Source: Ricinus communis
Taxonomy: Eukaryota; Streptophyta; Magnoliopsida; Malpighiales; Euphorbiaceae
Direction of reading: 5' to 3'
Length of the DNA stretch: 64,000 nt
Assembly (NCBI RefSeq): GCF_019578655.1
Contig: NC_063261.1
Span: forward strand, 6,766,446-6,830,445
Under the pieces are notes generated by a model. The model saw only the letters and a program-made list of their open reading frames with translations. It was not told the DNA's origin and did not search any database. The position numbers were made by a program, and so were the translations under genes. Of this stretch, positions 11,443 to 23,700 are shown piece after piece (position 1 is the first letter of the stretch; every line of letters begins with the position of its first letter).

Positions 11443-13548
11443 AGAGCACCTCCTTGGTCATCTACCACACACATCGGACCTTCTCGTTGCGCTTATATGC
11501 CTCGAGCCCCAACTTACATTGAGCCTACCTTCTTAATTTGCCCGCGATGCAGGAATGCTGTTGTAGAGTCCAGCTAGAAGACTCGAACAAAAAGAAGTGC
11601 CGTCGGGAGGCATTCCCGAATTTTTTTTTTTTTGCTTTCTGAATTTTTGGACATTTTTTATTTATTTATTTTATGTAGTCATTGGTAGTTAGATATTTCA
11701 GTCTGTTTTTAGTAAGTTTGATTTTGAGGAGATACTATCTTATTGAACCTTTTACTAGATGATGCTTGGAATGTGTTTATTCTTGAGTTTTGCAGGAGTT
11801 AGCCTACTTGATGCTCGTACCTAATTTTGAGGACTAACATATTTTGAAGTGTTAAAGTACACATCAAGGGCAGTATCTAGTAGACTTTCTAGTTTTTATC
11901 TCTTTATGTCGTTTTATTTTTCTCTTAGTTTTCCAATTTCTTTTATGGACTCCCATAATTTGCTTCATTTTACATATTTTATTCCTGCCTACCTTGTTCA
12001 CTGCGAGGATGTTGTTTTTCACAAGTGTGGGGTAGGTACCGTAGATTTGTACAGCTTTTATCGAACCTTGTTGGAAGAAGGCAATGAACTAATCTCTTAA
12101 TTACAATCCAGCCAGCCATTCCTCTACCACAGACTAGCCAACCCCCTGATATACCTACTGATGCACCTCCTTTCACTCTGGAGCCATAGTCAGGGCAGTA
12201 TTAGTTCTTTTTCCTTTTTGATTTCTTATATTTTGTACACTGGGGACGGTGTGTCCTTCAAGTGTGGGGTGGGTGATATTTATCCTGTCTCAGTAATTTG
12301 TTTATTCTTTGTGCAATTTTTTGTAAAATTTTGAAAATTTTTCACTTTGTTTCGATGCTCTTACTGTTGACTTGCTTTTGAAATCCTGTTTATGTCCATG
12401 TGATCGGGTAAAACCAATAGTGTTGAGTCTTGCGGAAGAATGTAAGATAATTAGTTTGAGTTTTGCACTAAGTTGCTTTGGTTTATTTAATTCTGTTTTG
12501 ATGATTTTTGTTTGGAACCTACTCAAAAGCACACTTGTGAGAAATTGAGCCTAAATTGTAAGCATACACTTTATATGCTTGTATTTATTTCTTATTGAGA
12601 GTGCCGATTACTGTCTTTACTTTTAGAACTTGCTCGGTAATGCTTATGAGGGCCACAAGGAGAGTTTAATACTTTGGTATGATAGAGGCACTTAGGTTTT
12701 TCATTCTAGCCAAATAGCCTTCATTCGTTTATTGATTCTGTAGATAACCCCTTCTTTCACCATTTTCTATATCATATTCCATTACCATTTAGTTTTATTC
12801 TGCTTTGGGTTATGATTTTGCATGAGTTATTTGTATTGGAAATTTTTATCTTGGGAATAGCGTTGGAATCTTGTAGCAGCTTACTTCAATCCAAAAAGAA
12901 ATTCACTCTATTATGTGAATGTTCTTCCCTTATGAAAAAAAAAAGATAGAAGAATAAGAGGGAAAGGTGATGAAAAGAAAGAAAGTAAGTGAGCTAAACA
13001 TTTTGACTTGATTCCTATTTCCCACCTTGGACTACTGTCCATTGTTTACCCCTTGTGATCATTGTGACTTATGTGCAGGTCATGTATTTTCATTGCAGAA
13101 CACCATAGGTTCAACTCTGACCAAATTTACCTACCCTTACCTAATCCCCATTACAACCTTTATAAAGACCTCTTGACATGGTTGTTGACTCTCCATAAGT
13201 GGTAGGAGTAGGATTTAAGAGCAAGCATATAGTAAGTAAGGCAGTAGTTGATGCATTGAGCGATTAAACACTACCCTTTAAACACTTTGAGTGATTTAGA
13301 GTGAATATGGTGAGGAGTTGGTTCTGAATAATTTCGTTGAGACAGTATTTTGTGAACTATTGGCATCTTGGTTGTGATACTTGAAATTGATTGCTTCTTT
13401 TCTTTTTATTTGACTTACGCTTGTTAAGGATATGTGCAGGAGCTCTCTAGCTTGTCTGTCAGTTTAGGTATTGTTCCTTAGTGGTTTATTTTCCTTACTT
13501 TACTTTTGATTGCTTGAGGACAAGCAATTAGCTCAGTGTGGGGTTATT
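11443..13548 (+). other. element C 3' untranslated region and polypurine tract
   Basis: Non-coding. The post-pol junction gtcgggaggcattcccg lies near 11602. Two related blocks, caagtgtggggtaggtacc near 12021 and caagtgtggggtgggtgat near 12259, are similar to each other. The region matches 25150-26630 of D on the opposite strand. The tract cagtgtggggttatt (13535-13549) adjoins the 3' LTR and is the likely polypurine tract. Confidence 0.75.
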
Positions 13549-14971
13549 TGATGTGCGTAAAATACACACATCTAAATGGGGTTTTTAAGATCGATTTTAT
13601 GGATATTTGGATGTGAATTGGTATCAACACTCACCCTATGTATCTGTTTGTGTGCATTAAGTCCAAAAGAAGTCAAAGAATGAAAAAGGAAAGAATTGGA
13701 CGTCAAAGCTGCCGAAACGAGCTAAGTACGAGCATCAGGAAGCTGAACATGGCCGTGTTGGTTTCAACACTGGCCGTGTTCCTAACACGGGCATCAACAC
13801 GGCCGTGTAGCGTGCATCAAAACATCAAAGAAAAGGAAGTTCTTAGGGAGCACGGCCACAGAGAGTAACACTGCCAGGAACACCAGCCCGTGTCCCCAAC
13901 ACGGCCAAGAACACGCCCGTGTTGGCGGCGACAGGGGGAATAATTAAAAGAACGAAGAGAGGAAAGAAAAAGAGGAGGCTAGGGTTAGAACGTCCAAAAC
14001 CCTCATTTTTCTCTCTCTAAGGATTTTCTGAGCTGAAACCAAGAAAAAAGGAGACTTGGATCAAGGTTTCAATCGGATTCCCTTTATAGATTGAAGATTG
14101 AGAGAGGTTCACTGATTGGTTCTCAAATCGTGCAAGAGGCAACTAGGGTTTGAGATTTCAAATTTGCAAATTTAGGGTTTTTCATTCAGCTTGAAAGAGA
14201 AGGGTGTACATGCCTTTAATTTTCTTTTCCTTATTTTGTTCCCCAATTGCTTTAACCATGAACATGAGTAGCTAGATCTTTTGAACCCATTGGGGTTCAC
14301 CTTTGTTGATGGATTATGCTTAATTGTTAGTTTTATAATTGTCATTCTTGCAATCTTCTTACTATTTAGTAATAAAAGTTTGATTCAGTTAATTTGAGAC
14401 GTTGAATTAATTGTTTATTGGGTTGTTTCTTGACATTGAGAAATGCTTGTTACAACTGGACATTGAATAGTAAGGACTAGTAGTTAACACTTAGAGATAA
14501 GGTTGATTTACTCGCCGGATTAAGACTTAATAACTCTTAATAGTTTTAAATCATACTTAATGCTAATCTGTAGTAATCCGATAGGAAGAGATTCCATTAG
14601 ATTAGTGCAGGTTTAGGAATTGATAAGCTCGAGAGGCAGGAATTCAATTCAGGATTTAGGCACGGGTAAGCAAGATCGGCAATCCATAAAATCCATCTTT
14701 AGAATTCCATCACTTAGGCTCCCTTTTGGGTTTGTTTCTCTCCTTGCAATTGTCTTTTGATTGTTCGTTGTCCTTCATTTACTTATTTGCACTCATAACC
14801 ATTAGCTGGTACGTTAGAACTTTCACACCCTATTTCAGACTAGATAACATAGTAAACAGTAGTAACTCTAGGTTCACCCGATCTCCAAGGATACGACCTT
14901 GATACTCACTAGTGCTAGGCTGCATCGGTAGGTTCACTGCCTTAGGTGTAGGTTGCATAAAGAGCTCATCA
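13549..14971 (+). repeat. element C 3' LTR
   Basis: Starts TGATGTGCGTAAAATAC and ends GAGCTCATCA; 1423 bp. Nearly identical to the 5' LTR apart from scattered point changes and one short rearranged spot near 14618 (gaattgataagctcgag versus gaattcggtaagctcaagag near 8478). Confidence 0.92.
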
Positions 14972-14999
14972 AAAGGCTTAGGCAAATAGTGAATATTAA

Positions 15000-15195
15000 G
15001 TGACCGGACTGGAGTTAAGGACCCTGGTCGAGCTTCGCTCTCTAGGCGCCAGTCCTATTGGAATGAGATGCCGGAGTAAAGGTCCCTAGTCGAGCATTGC
15101 TCTTTGGGCGCCGGCTTATTTGGATACTTAAGTGACCAGACTAGAGGTAAGGTCCCTGGTCGAGCATTGCTCTCTGGGCGCCTGTCTTATTGGAT
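15000..15195 (+). repeat. degenerate tandem repeat in LTR B, right part
   Basis: Three more units of the ccctggtcgagcattgctct array (near 15030, 15086 and 15158), continuing 7220-7400 across element C. Confidence 0.8.
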
Positions 15196-15797
15196 TAAGA
15201 GAGCCAAAAGGCTACTAGAATTTGGGGTTAGGGTTCTACTGAGCCACTCGTCTCGTAAAAGTAAAATTATATTTTATTTATTTATTTATTATGGTATGAT
15301 TATAGTATTATTGGTATTTATGTGTATGGTTGATATACTGATTCGAATAATCTATATTTTCTATGAAGAATGCAATAGTCCCCAGATTATTTGATTTTAG
15401 CTCACTCTCGAGACTGACAGTCTGCATTTACTATTTTTTAGATTCGTGATTGTTAGTCTTCCCGCGACTCTTACTCAGTAACCCAACTTCTTCATTATCG
15501 GGTGGTGTATTCGATTTGGTATGTTAAATTGTAAAAATCTTAGATTCTCTGCAGTAGTAATAGTAGAGGTATCAGTGGAAATTTTCTGAGTTTCGGGTCT
15601 CGCCTAATTTTTTCTGGCAGACCGAAGTAATTATGTAAAATGTAATTATTAAGATTATTTGTGGCTTTAATAGTATTAATTGAGATGATATTTGTTTAAG
15701 TCAGTGAGTGTCAGGCTTACTACGGGATTCGGTGGCCTTACGCCTACCCATTCCCTAGTGCCGGTCACGGGTCCACAGAGTGGATCGTGACATTTAA

Positions 15798-17159
15798 CAT
15801 GCACAAAAGATAAAATATGATTAATATATGAAAAACACAAAAATAAAAGACATAAAAATTGAATAAAATAAAGCTAGAACATGTAAAATTATCAAAAATA
15901 GATCAACTAACAAGAGACAGAAATTTCATATGGCAGATCCTAAAACTAATCATGCAACCCTAAAATCAAATCTAATAAGATAATCTCATGAATTATCATA
16001 AAGACAAAAAAATCTAACATGTTAACCTAATTATTTAACTCATCGGATTCAAAATCCCATAAAAATATGTTATCAGATTTAAAATACAACATGTATAAAC
16101 ATTAAGAAACATATAAAACTATTAAAAATTCTAGATTTGATAACATAAATCATATAAAATATTTGAAATCATAAAATTAAAGAAAAAAGAAGAAGATGTT
16201 GATGATGCTGGATTTTAGAACCATCAGGTTGTCACCGTAGTTTGCTTATCTACGAGTCACTAGAGATGATAAGGCGGTTGAATTAGATAGGATGAGAATC
16301 CAAGATTGTCTAGGGTTAAGAGAATTTTATGTTGTTCAAGAAGAAAACTTTCCTAATCTATGTTCTTTCTTAATAAAACTTTCCTAATCTATGTTCTTTC
16401 TTAATGACTTACTCTTTAGTTATCAAAGAAACTCTTTACTTAAATGAATGTAGGGTTTTTTAATAATAGTAGCTAATAACTCGAGCTAAGAATTGCTCCC
16501 CTTAGAACTTAATGATATATTTATAGAGATAGGGTTTTAGGAAGCCCTAAGACAACATATAAACTTTCCATGATTTTAAATTTCAAAGAAAAACATTTTC
16601 CTTTATTATATAGTAATTATTAATATCAAATAAATCTTTAAAAATTTAAATAAATATCAATAAAATCTATCAATTATCATTAAATTCTTTCTAGAATTTT
16701 TTTATTATTAATTTTTCATATTTTTAAGTCAAAATACGCATAAAGCGGCATCAGATTTATAAAATAAGCCAATCGAAATTGTGTAGAGCCGGTCGACTTT
16801 GCACAAAGCCGATTCAGCTCTTTGATAAGTCGAGTCGACTCTCTACTAAGTCGATTAACTCTGACTAGAGCTGATTTATTGTATGTAGAGTCGATTGGCT
16901 TTAAGGAGCAAATAGTTTAGAAAATAATACATTTTAGTCCCTGAACTTTTAGAAATTGCCTAATTACCTATCAAAACTTATTTTTTTTAACAATTGAGTC
17001 CAAATTGATTATAGAAAAGTAAATTTAGTTCAATTATTCTCAAATTTAATTGAGATTCGCCCGTGCTCAACTTCCCAAGACTCAAAAAAGGCAGTAGCTT
17101 TGGTCATCGAATTTTTCATAATTCTTTTGATATCTATATCTAAAAAATGGTTGCTGACA
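15798..17159 (-). repeat. element A 3' LTR, second part
   Basis: Resumes at catgcacaaaagataaaa right after B's target duplication and ends TGCTGACA. It aligns with 22547-23700 plus 29605-29795 and with 55570-56790. A TATA-like motif (minus strand TCTATAAATATATC) is at about 16514-16527. Upstream of it in LTR sense, at 16770-16910, is a cluster of degenerate gccgattcagctc / gtcgattggct palindromic words. Confidence 0.8.
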
Positions 17160-17289
17160 GTTGCCCTAGGTTTGTCAAATTTATAAGCACTCATGTGATT
17201 AAATAAATTGAGATAAATTATGATATCAAGGTTACGATAAAAGGATATATGAGTTGTAGAAACTTTGCTCCATAAGCCCGAATTATTGT

Positions 17290-17640
17290 AGAATTTTCTG
17301 ATTTGATGTGGGGACCACGCCCGCTTGATTTTGAGGGCTTCGCCTGCTTGACTTTTTAGGACTTCGCCTGCTTGAATTTTTTAGCGCTTCGCTTGCCTTA
17401 ATTTTGAGGACTTCACTTGCTTTAATTTTGAGGACTTCGCTTGCTTTAATTTTGAGGACTTCGCTTGTTATCATTTTTAAGGACTTTGCCTGCTTTAATT
17501 TTTTAGGACTTCACTTGTTTTAATTTTTGAGGACTTTACCTGCTTGAGTTAAGGACTACGTTAACTTTGATTTTGTGGACTACACCTACTTTAATTTTGA
17601 GGAATACGCCAAATGATTTGGGAACCACGCCCGATTATTT
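17290..17640. repeat. 24-25-bp tandem array (3' region of A)
   Basis: Units around gaggacttcgcttgctttaa; cttc recurs at 17362, 17387, 17411, 17435 and 17459. About a dozen units, degenerating towards 17640. On the minus strand the 24-bp core reads as an 8-residue repeat SEVLKIKA. I treat that as a by-product of the period, not as a gene. Confidence 0.85.
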
Positions 17641-17965
17641 CATTTCGGGATGAAGAATAGTGATTTTCCTACTCTAGGATCTTCTACTTTAATGAGTAGA
17701 TTGGTTATCCACTCTGGGATTTTCTACTTCGAGAAGTACACTTGTCCTTTAGAACTTGAACTGATTCTTCAATTCGGGAAATAAGCTTGTAATCTTCCAC
17801 TTCGGGATGTATGATGATATTCTATTTCAGGGTGTAAACTGGTGATCTTCCATTTGGGGAAGTAAATAGATTTCCTACTTCGGGGAATGAGCTAATCATC
17901 TTCCGATTCGGGATGTAAATTTATGAGCTTCTGCTTCGAAAAGTAAATCGAGTGTAGATCAACAC
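17641..17965. repeat. degenerate ~35-bp repeat, second array of A
   Basis: Repeated words of the type cttctacttcgggatgtaa with variable spacers (for example near 17796, 17856 and 17908). Much more diverged than the preceding array. Confidence 0.6.
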
Positions 17966-18399
17966 TTATTGTAGCTAGATTCTTATTCGTCGAACTTTTC
18001 TTCATTTTTTTGTTACAAGTTAATGGTACATATACAAGCGTATGGATATTTAAGCAAAAAATAATAAAGGTGCATGATATGCATGTTATGTATGACATGT
18101 AATACATTTCTAAAAATTATCCTTTAGTTTGGATAGAGGCATTCTAGTACCCGTCAACATCAACACTTCGAGAGTTTAATCGCCTACTCTTAGCACATGG
18201 CATGGAGCCTAATGTTCAATGTTATAATTGATTCATATCAAATATTTGAAAGTTATGGTGACAATAGGAAGTGCAGATCTAGAGATAACTCAAGCATGCA
18301 AAGACTGAATAATTTGCCTGCGGTCTATACTTATACTTGTTCAATGATAGTTGGCTTTTCCATAATCTCATGCAAATAGGAACCAAATCTCTTTTCTTT
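17966..18399. other. spacer in element A, no gene seen
   Basis: Non-coding sequence between two repeat arrays; short chance frames only. Confidence 0.4.
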
Positions 18400-18625
18400 T
18401 CTTACTTTTATGCCTTAACTCTTGGCTAGTCCATTCTTTCAGGTTTTCAACTTAGCGGGCTAATGCCTTAAATTTTGTCTAAGCTGCCCTTTCAGGTTCT
18501 TAACTTATTAAACTCTATTTTTGCTTAAGCCGCCCTTTCGGATTTTTAACTTAGCATTTAATTTTCTTACTTTTACATCTTAACTTTTGCCTAAGTCGCC
18601 CTTTTAGGTTTTTGACTTAGTAGGC
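18400..18625. repeat. ~65-bp degenerate repeat, third array of A
   Basis: Three to four units around cctaagccgccctttcaggt plus tcttaacttag (near 18430, 18485, 18530 and 18590). Related single copies occur near 19110. Confidence 0.6.
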
Positions 18626-19789
18626 TTTTCTCTTTCTTTTTCTTTTTTGAAGATTTGATTGCTTGAGAAGTGTGAAGTAAAGTACTCGTAGTCCCTTTTG
18701 TTAAGCTTATAGATGATTCTACTAATTTTTAGGAATTTTCTTAATACAAGATTGAAAGATACTATCTTTATCGATTCATTGAGTGTGATGTCAAGATTGA
18801 TGAAGACCTGAGTGTTACAACTTCTTAGGTTTTCTTGTGAGAAACACAAGAACAAAAGTTAAAGAAAAATAATCCTGCTTCTATTTAGATCTCATAGATT
18901 ATGCTTCTTATTTTCTTTTTCTTTCTAGTAACACGCACATAATGAAAATTGATGTGCAAGTTTGATAAAAATTATAATCAAATTTTGTTCATTTAATAAG
19001 GCAAAAATGGATACATTTTGTAATTCACATAATACTACTCGTATTAATAACTAGTCCATTTGAATTTTCGAATCGAATTTTTTTTTCTCACCTTTTATTT
19101 CCTTAACTTTTGCTTGACTAGCCTATTTAAGTCCTCCAGTTAGCAGGATTTGTCTTTCTATTTTCTATTTTTTCTTTGTTTTCTTTTCTTTCTTTTTCTC
19201 AAAGATAGTACCTGGTACAGATTAACTTATGAATGCCTTCGAGATTTGAACTCCTGTTAGCATTTTTGAACTTAGTCTTTGCTCTCTTTGGTATGAAAGT
19301 TTCTAACTCGATCTAAATTTCTTTTTCTAAGTTAAATGCAATGGGTCTTACATGTTTTAGGATTAGAGCAATAATCTTTAATCTCTTCTAATCTTCGGAG
19401 ATCCTTACTTCAAGGTTGTGATGAGGGATGAACTCAGCTTTCTTGCTTTGCTCTTAGTGTGTTGAGTGACTCTACTACATTGAATTCAATCTTGCATGTC
19501 AAATACTATGGTTTTCTCCTTTTCTTTCCTTTTCTATTCTCTCAATTTTTCTCTTTTCAAAAGAGTTATGTTATGTGCAGTAGAAATAACCTGGGATTAT
19601 AATTTGTACCCAAATTAAACAAATCAATTCAAATCGAATTAATTTCAAATAAAATCATATAGTAATTATTGTAATGCACAATTCCATTAAGATAAACATC
19701 ACATAAGCAAAATCAAAGTTTATATCATCAATCCTAGAAACAAAAACTGCACCATTACTTTTAAACAATCGACCTGAATCTTTTTTAAG
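18626..19789. other. element A interior between repeat arrays and gag, no gene seen
   Basis: T-rich on the plus strand. No RT, protease or integrase motif found in any frame by eye. Confidence 0.4.
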
Positions 19790-20650
19790 CTTCATCATCT
19801 TCAGATGGCAGGTCTTCAATTTCTCAAGCTTGATACTTTCCTATGTCCCATCCAACTTTAGCATTTTCAATTTTTTCTACTTGCAAGCGATCATCCTACA
19901 AGCCTGCAAAGGTCTTGGAATTCATCATTTGTAGCTTTTCCACTCAAGATGGAAAAATATTTCGAATTACTATTCGAACTTGATCCTTCTCAGAAGCTTG
20001 TTCTTCATTAACCCTGCTTGGTTTCTCCATCTAGTTAGGAAGTTGGAAAAGGAATCATTGGGCTTTTGCTTTGTCAATTCCAAATCCCTTATAGAGACGT
20101 CTAAGTGAGCATTCTAGTCATATTGCTGCACAAAAGCATCATAAAGCCTTTTCTAATTAGACTTGATGGGCCTTTCTAACTCATGGTACCATTTCACAGC
20201 TATCCCTTCTAACAAAAGTATAAATAACTTGATAATTTGAGTCCTAGCCAAATGAGTACTACTCATGATAGTAGCATATTGTTTCAAGTGCATCTTTGGA
20301 TCTCTAGTTCCATTGAACTCTCGCATTTTAGGTATGTGAAATTTGGGAGGCAGCTTGTCTTCTTTAATCAGCATTAGTTTGTTAAAATCAAAGGTTGAAT
20401 CTAAATCTTGATCTTTTAGCATATCTTGCATCTGACTATGCATAATCTCGGATTCCATAACAACTTTTGCAGTAAGAGCAGACTCTTTCTTAGCTTCTTC
20501 TAGCATGTAGCCATCTAAATTATAGAGGTTTTCACTATGTGCTTCTTCACCAAAAGTAGTAGTTGCAGAGGTAGTAGTAGTTTGTTTTCAAAAATCTCAG
20601 CCAAAACTTGGTGGAGTTCCTCTCAAATCATAATCTTTAGGTCAGCCATG
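19790..20650 (-). pseudogene. gag of element A (Tat-like)
   Basis: Likely start ATG at 20649-20647 (MADLKIMI), then a stop and frame changes. The longest open part, 20506-20153, contains LPPKFHIPKMREFNGTRDPK and the capsid-like block KLFILLLEGIAVKWYHELE. Beyond a stop it continues VSIRDLELTKQKPNDSFSNF and LTRWRNQAGLMKN. Element E has the counterpart VSISDLESTKQKPTESFSNF at about 53155-53100, which ties A and E to one family. No nucleocapsid knuckle was seen before the frame dissolves at about 19790. Confidence 0.85.
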
Positions 20651-21518
20651 ATTGCATTCTTAATAGCATCAACGTTTTCATCTTTGTTCAACTTCTGAAG
20701 TGCTACTTCTTAAGCTCTTGTCTTGATTGTAGGTAAAAATGGGCCCTCTTAAGATCCATTCTTATCTTAACCAAAACTAAGGATAACAATCTAAAATGGC
20801 TTCAAGATAATGAGTTAGAGTGATGTATGATGCACATGAAATGCACAAGTTAACAAACACAAATATAAAGTTTACAAAGTATAGTACAACCATCCTTCCA
20901 ACCTTATTACTTTCGCACATGGTTCGAGGTGAGTCTTTCTTTCTTAGGATTTTAGGACTCGACTTACTATCAATATAAGATAGTAGTGCCGAAGTGTATG
21001 CGAATAGCTCTTAGAGCAATTTAAATTAGATAAGGTGATATTCTCCAATATAAGAGTAAAGCCTACATAATTTTAGGCTTAAGGCCTGACATCACATGTC
21101 TTGGGCCAATGCCTTCCAAGATGTGGGCTTTTACTCTTGTAAGGGAAAATATCTCAAATAGTAAACAATTGGGTACCTAGGGTAGATTTCTATTATCATT
21201 ACCATAGGCTAAGTCTTGGGTAAGGATAAAAGGCTCCTACAAGTAAAAAAATATCCTTCCTTTGCTCGCCTTCCCACTCAAGAGTCTATGCAACGAGGGA
21301 AACTTACTTATTACTTATCAGTGAGGGTTAGCCAATATCGTAATTCTAAGGTTCTAATGAAACCAAAAGACTACTAGCCAACGCCATTGGGGTTATAGGG
21401 ACCAAAGTGCATAATGTGTGAAAATGGTATAGTGATGTAGGAATAGATCGTTCAATAATAAAACTAAAAATAAAAATACGTTGGAATCAACTTCTCTTAT
21501 CCTCAGTGGAGTCATCAT
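20651..21518 (-). other. element A leader and primer-binding-site candidate
   Basis: Untranslated leader between gag and the 5' LTR, similar to 53930-54669 of E. Directly inside the LTR end the minus strand reads TGATGACTCCACTGAGGA (21500-21517). This resembles the TGGCGACTCC-type sites of Tat-lineage elements; the exact tRNA is not assigned. Confidence 0.6.
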
Positions 21519-23700
21519 TGTAGGCAGTAGTTTACGACGTGCACCAAGTGTCTCTAGTGACTACGACTTCAAGACTTTTCAACCTAATAGGAACACGCTA
21601 ACTAATCACAAAGACTAGCTCAAAGATGAGAGTTGCTACTTGGGTAATTCTCTAGGATACTTTTTCTAATTGAGTGGCTTTTTTTGATTTTATAAGGAAG
21701 TTCCGCCACATTTAGAGATGGATCCGGAAGCCAACTTTCTTATTTATGTATCTTTGTCTTTAATTTTTTTTAACAGGCTATACCTTATAAATGTGATAGT
21801 TGTATTTCTTACAAGCATCCATGGCAGTATGTAAGGTCCTCTCAAGTCTAACTCATTTTAGTAAGCTAAACCCATGTTTGATTTCTTAGCTTACTTAACT
21901 ATTTGTTTATGTACAAAGGCACATTTAGTCTAGCCAAATTACAGATTATGCATTTGATTCCAACCTTACTTAACTATTTGTTTATGTACAAAGGCCCACT
22001 TAGTCTAGCTTAATTACAAATTATGCATTTGATTCCAACCTTAAACCTAAATGGACTACTTTTTATGCTAAGGCCCAATTGGATGATTCTTAATCTAGTG
22101 TATCCCAATTAATTAATTAAAGCATGGTAAAATCCACTAAGTCTATATAGATTTTAATTTAAGCCCATTTTACCATCCTTTAATCTAATGGACTACTTTT
22201 TCATATTGAAGTCCAATTTTAAACCTAAAGTTTATGTATCCGATTTTTATTAAGCATTCATACAATAGATATTTTGCATCTATCAATATAATATAGACAT
22301 TAAAGTGTAGAAAATTAAATCTAGCTATTATAACTCTCATACAATTAACAAATAAAAAAGAACACATAAAAGACATTATAGTGTACAAAAGATGTCAAAA
22401 AAATCCGAACATAGGGCATAATTGGTGCACAATCGATCAGCTTAGCGCAGAGCTAAATCGTCACTGCATAGAGCCGATTGGCTCTAGGGCTCGGTCATAG
22501 TTGATTTTGCATTTTTTCTCAATTTCCCTCCCCAAAAAGCCAATTTAATATGCATAAAAGATAAAAATATGATTAATATATAAAAGCACGAAAACAAAAG
22601 ACATAAAAAATTGAATAAAACAAAGCCAAAACATGTAAAATTATCAAAAATAGATTAACTAACAGGAGACAGAAACTTCATATGGCAGATCCTAAAACTA
22701 ATCATGCAACCCAAAAATCATATTTAATCACATAATCTCATGAATTATCATAAACAGAAAATAAATCTAACATGTTAATTTAACTCATCATATTCAAAAC
22801 TCAATAAATCACATGTTATCATATTCAAAATCCTGCATGCATAAACATTGAAGAAGTATATAAAACCAATAAAGACTCTAAATTTAATCACATAAATCAT
22901 ATAAAATATTTAAAATCAATCCTAACATGTTTCTAAAATCGTAAAATTAAAGAAAAAGGAAGAAGATGTTGATGATGCTGGATCTTGGAATCCTAGCTTG
23001 TCATCGTAGTTTACTGATTTACGAGTCACTAGAGATGATGAGGCCGTTGAATTGAAGATCAGATAAGAATCTAGTATTGTCTAGGGTTAAGAATATCTTA
23101 ATGTCGTTCAAGAATAAAACTTTCCTAATCTAAGTTCTTCCTTAATGACTTATTCTCTAGTTACCAAAAAAACTCTATGCTTAAATGAATGTAGGATTTT
23201 TTTTAATAACAGTAGCTAATAACTCCAGCTAAGAATTGTTCCCACTATAATTAGGACTTAATGATATATTTATAGAGGTAGAGTTTTTAGGAAACTCTAA
23301 CGCAATAGATAAACTTTCCTTCATTTTAAATTTAAAAGAAAAAGACTTTCCTTTATCATATAGTAATTATTAATATCCAGTATATTTGTAAAAATTTAAA
23401 TAAATATTAATAAAATCTATCATTATCATTAATTCCTTCTAGAATCTGCTCTTTTATTGATTTCTGGCATTTTTTAAGTCAAAATATGCATAAAATGACG
23501 TCAGATTTAGAAAATAAGCCAATCAGAACTATGTAGAGCTAGTCGGTTGTGCATAAAGCCGATTTGGCTCTCTACTAAGTGATTCGACTCTCGCTGTGAT
23601 CATTCTGTTTAAACCGTCATGTCGAGTCGATTTACTTTAAGGAATAAAAATTTAGAAAATTTTTATTTTAGTTCTTGAGCTGTTGGAAATTGACGTTTTA
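21519..23700 (-). repeat. element A 5' LTR, first part
   Basis: Left end tgtaggcagtag; interrupted at 23700 by element D and completed at 29605-29795. TATA-like minus-strand sequence TCTATAAATATATC near 23263-23276. Palindromic gccgatttggctc words near 23560 and gagccgattggctc near 22461. Confidence 0.82.

Larger units (their letters stand above)
7409..14971 (+). mobile_element. element C: Athila-type gypsy element lacking RT, RNase H and integrase
   Basis: Two LTRs (7409-8836 and 13549-14971) differ at about 30 positions by eye, roughly 2 percent, so the insertion is comparatively young. A primer-binding site matching the tRNA-Asp type used by Athila elements follows the 5' LTR, and a purine-rich tract precedes the 3' LTR. 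The 4.7 kb interior encodes gag and an aspartic protease, then goes directly into a long untranslated 3' region. The conserved junction seen after pol in Athila elements (agtgccgtcgggaggcattc, near 11596) is present, so the rest of pol was probably deleted. Perfect target duplication aaagg; inserted in solo LTR B. Confidence 0.9.
5006..15792 (+). mobile_element. element B: solo LTR, Del/Tekay-type gypsy, split by element C
   Basis: Begins TGTAATATCCGG and ends GGATCGTGACA, flanked by a perfect 5-bp duplication tttaa (5001-5005 and 15793-15797). The flanks rejoin A's LTR: removing B restores the order seen in the intact copy around 22540. Without C it is about 3.2 kb with no coding sequence, so it is read as a solo LTR. 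The terminal block cggtggccttacgcctaccc followed by gtcacgggtccacagag and the end GTGACA resemble Del/Tekay chromovirus LTRs. It holds a GC-rich leader-like stretch (5830-6340), a TA microsatellite and a degenerate tandem array. Confidence 0.8.

Noticed and set aside
17283..17474. Minus-strand frame with an 8-residue repeat, resembling a repetitive protein
   Set aside because: A 24-bp repeat period keeps one frame open by itself; it has no context of a gene and lies in the retroelement's 3' region.
17290..17965. Regular repeats with spacers, superficially CRISPR-like
   Set aside because: Plant nuclear DNA, repeats degenerate and directly tandem, no unique spacers of constant length, no cas genes.
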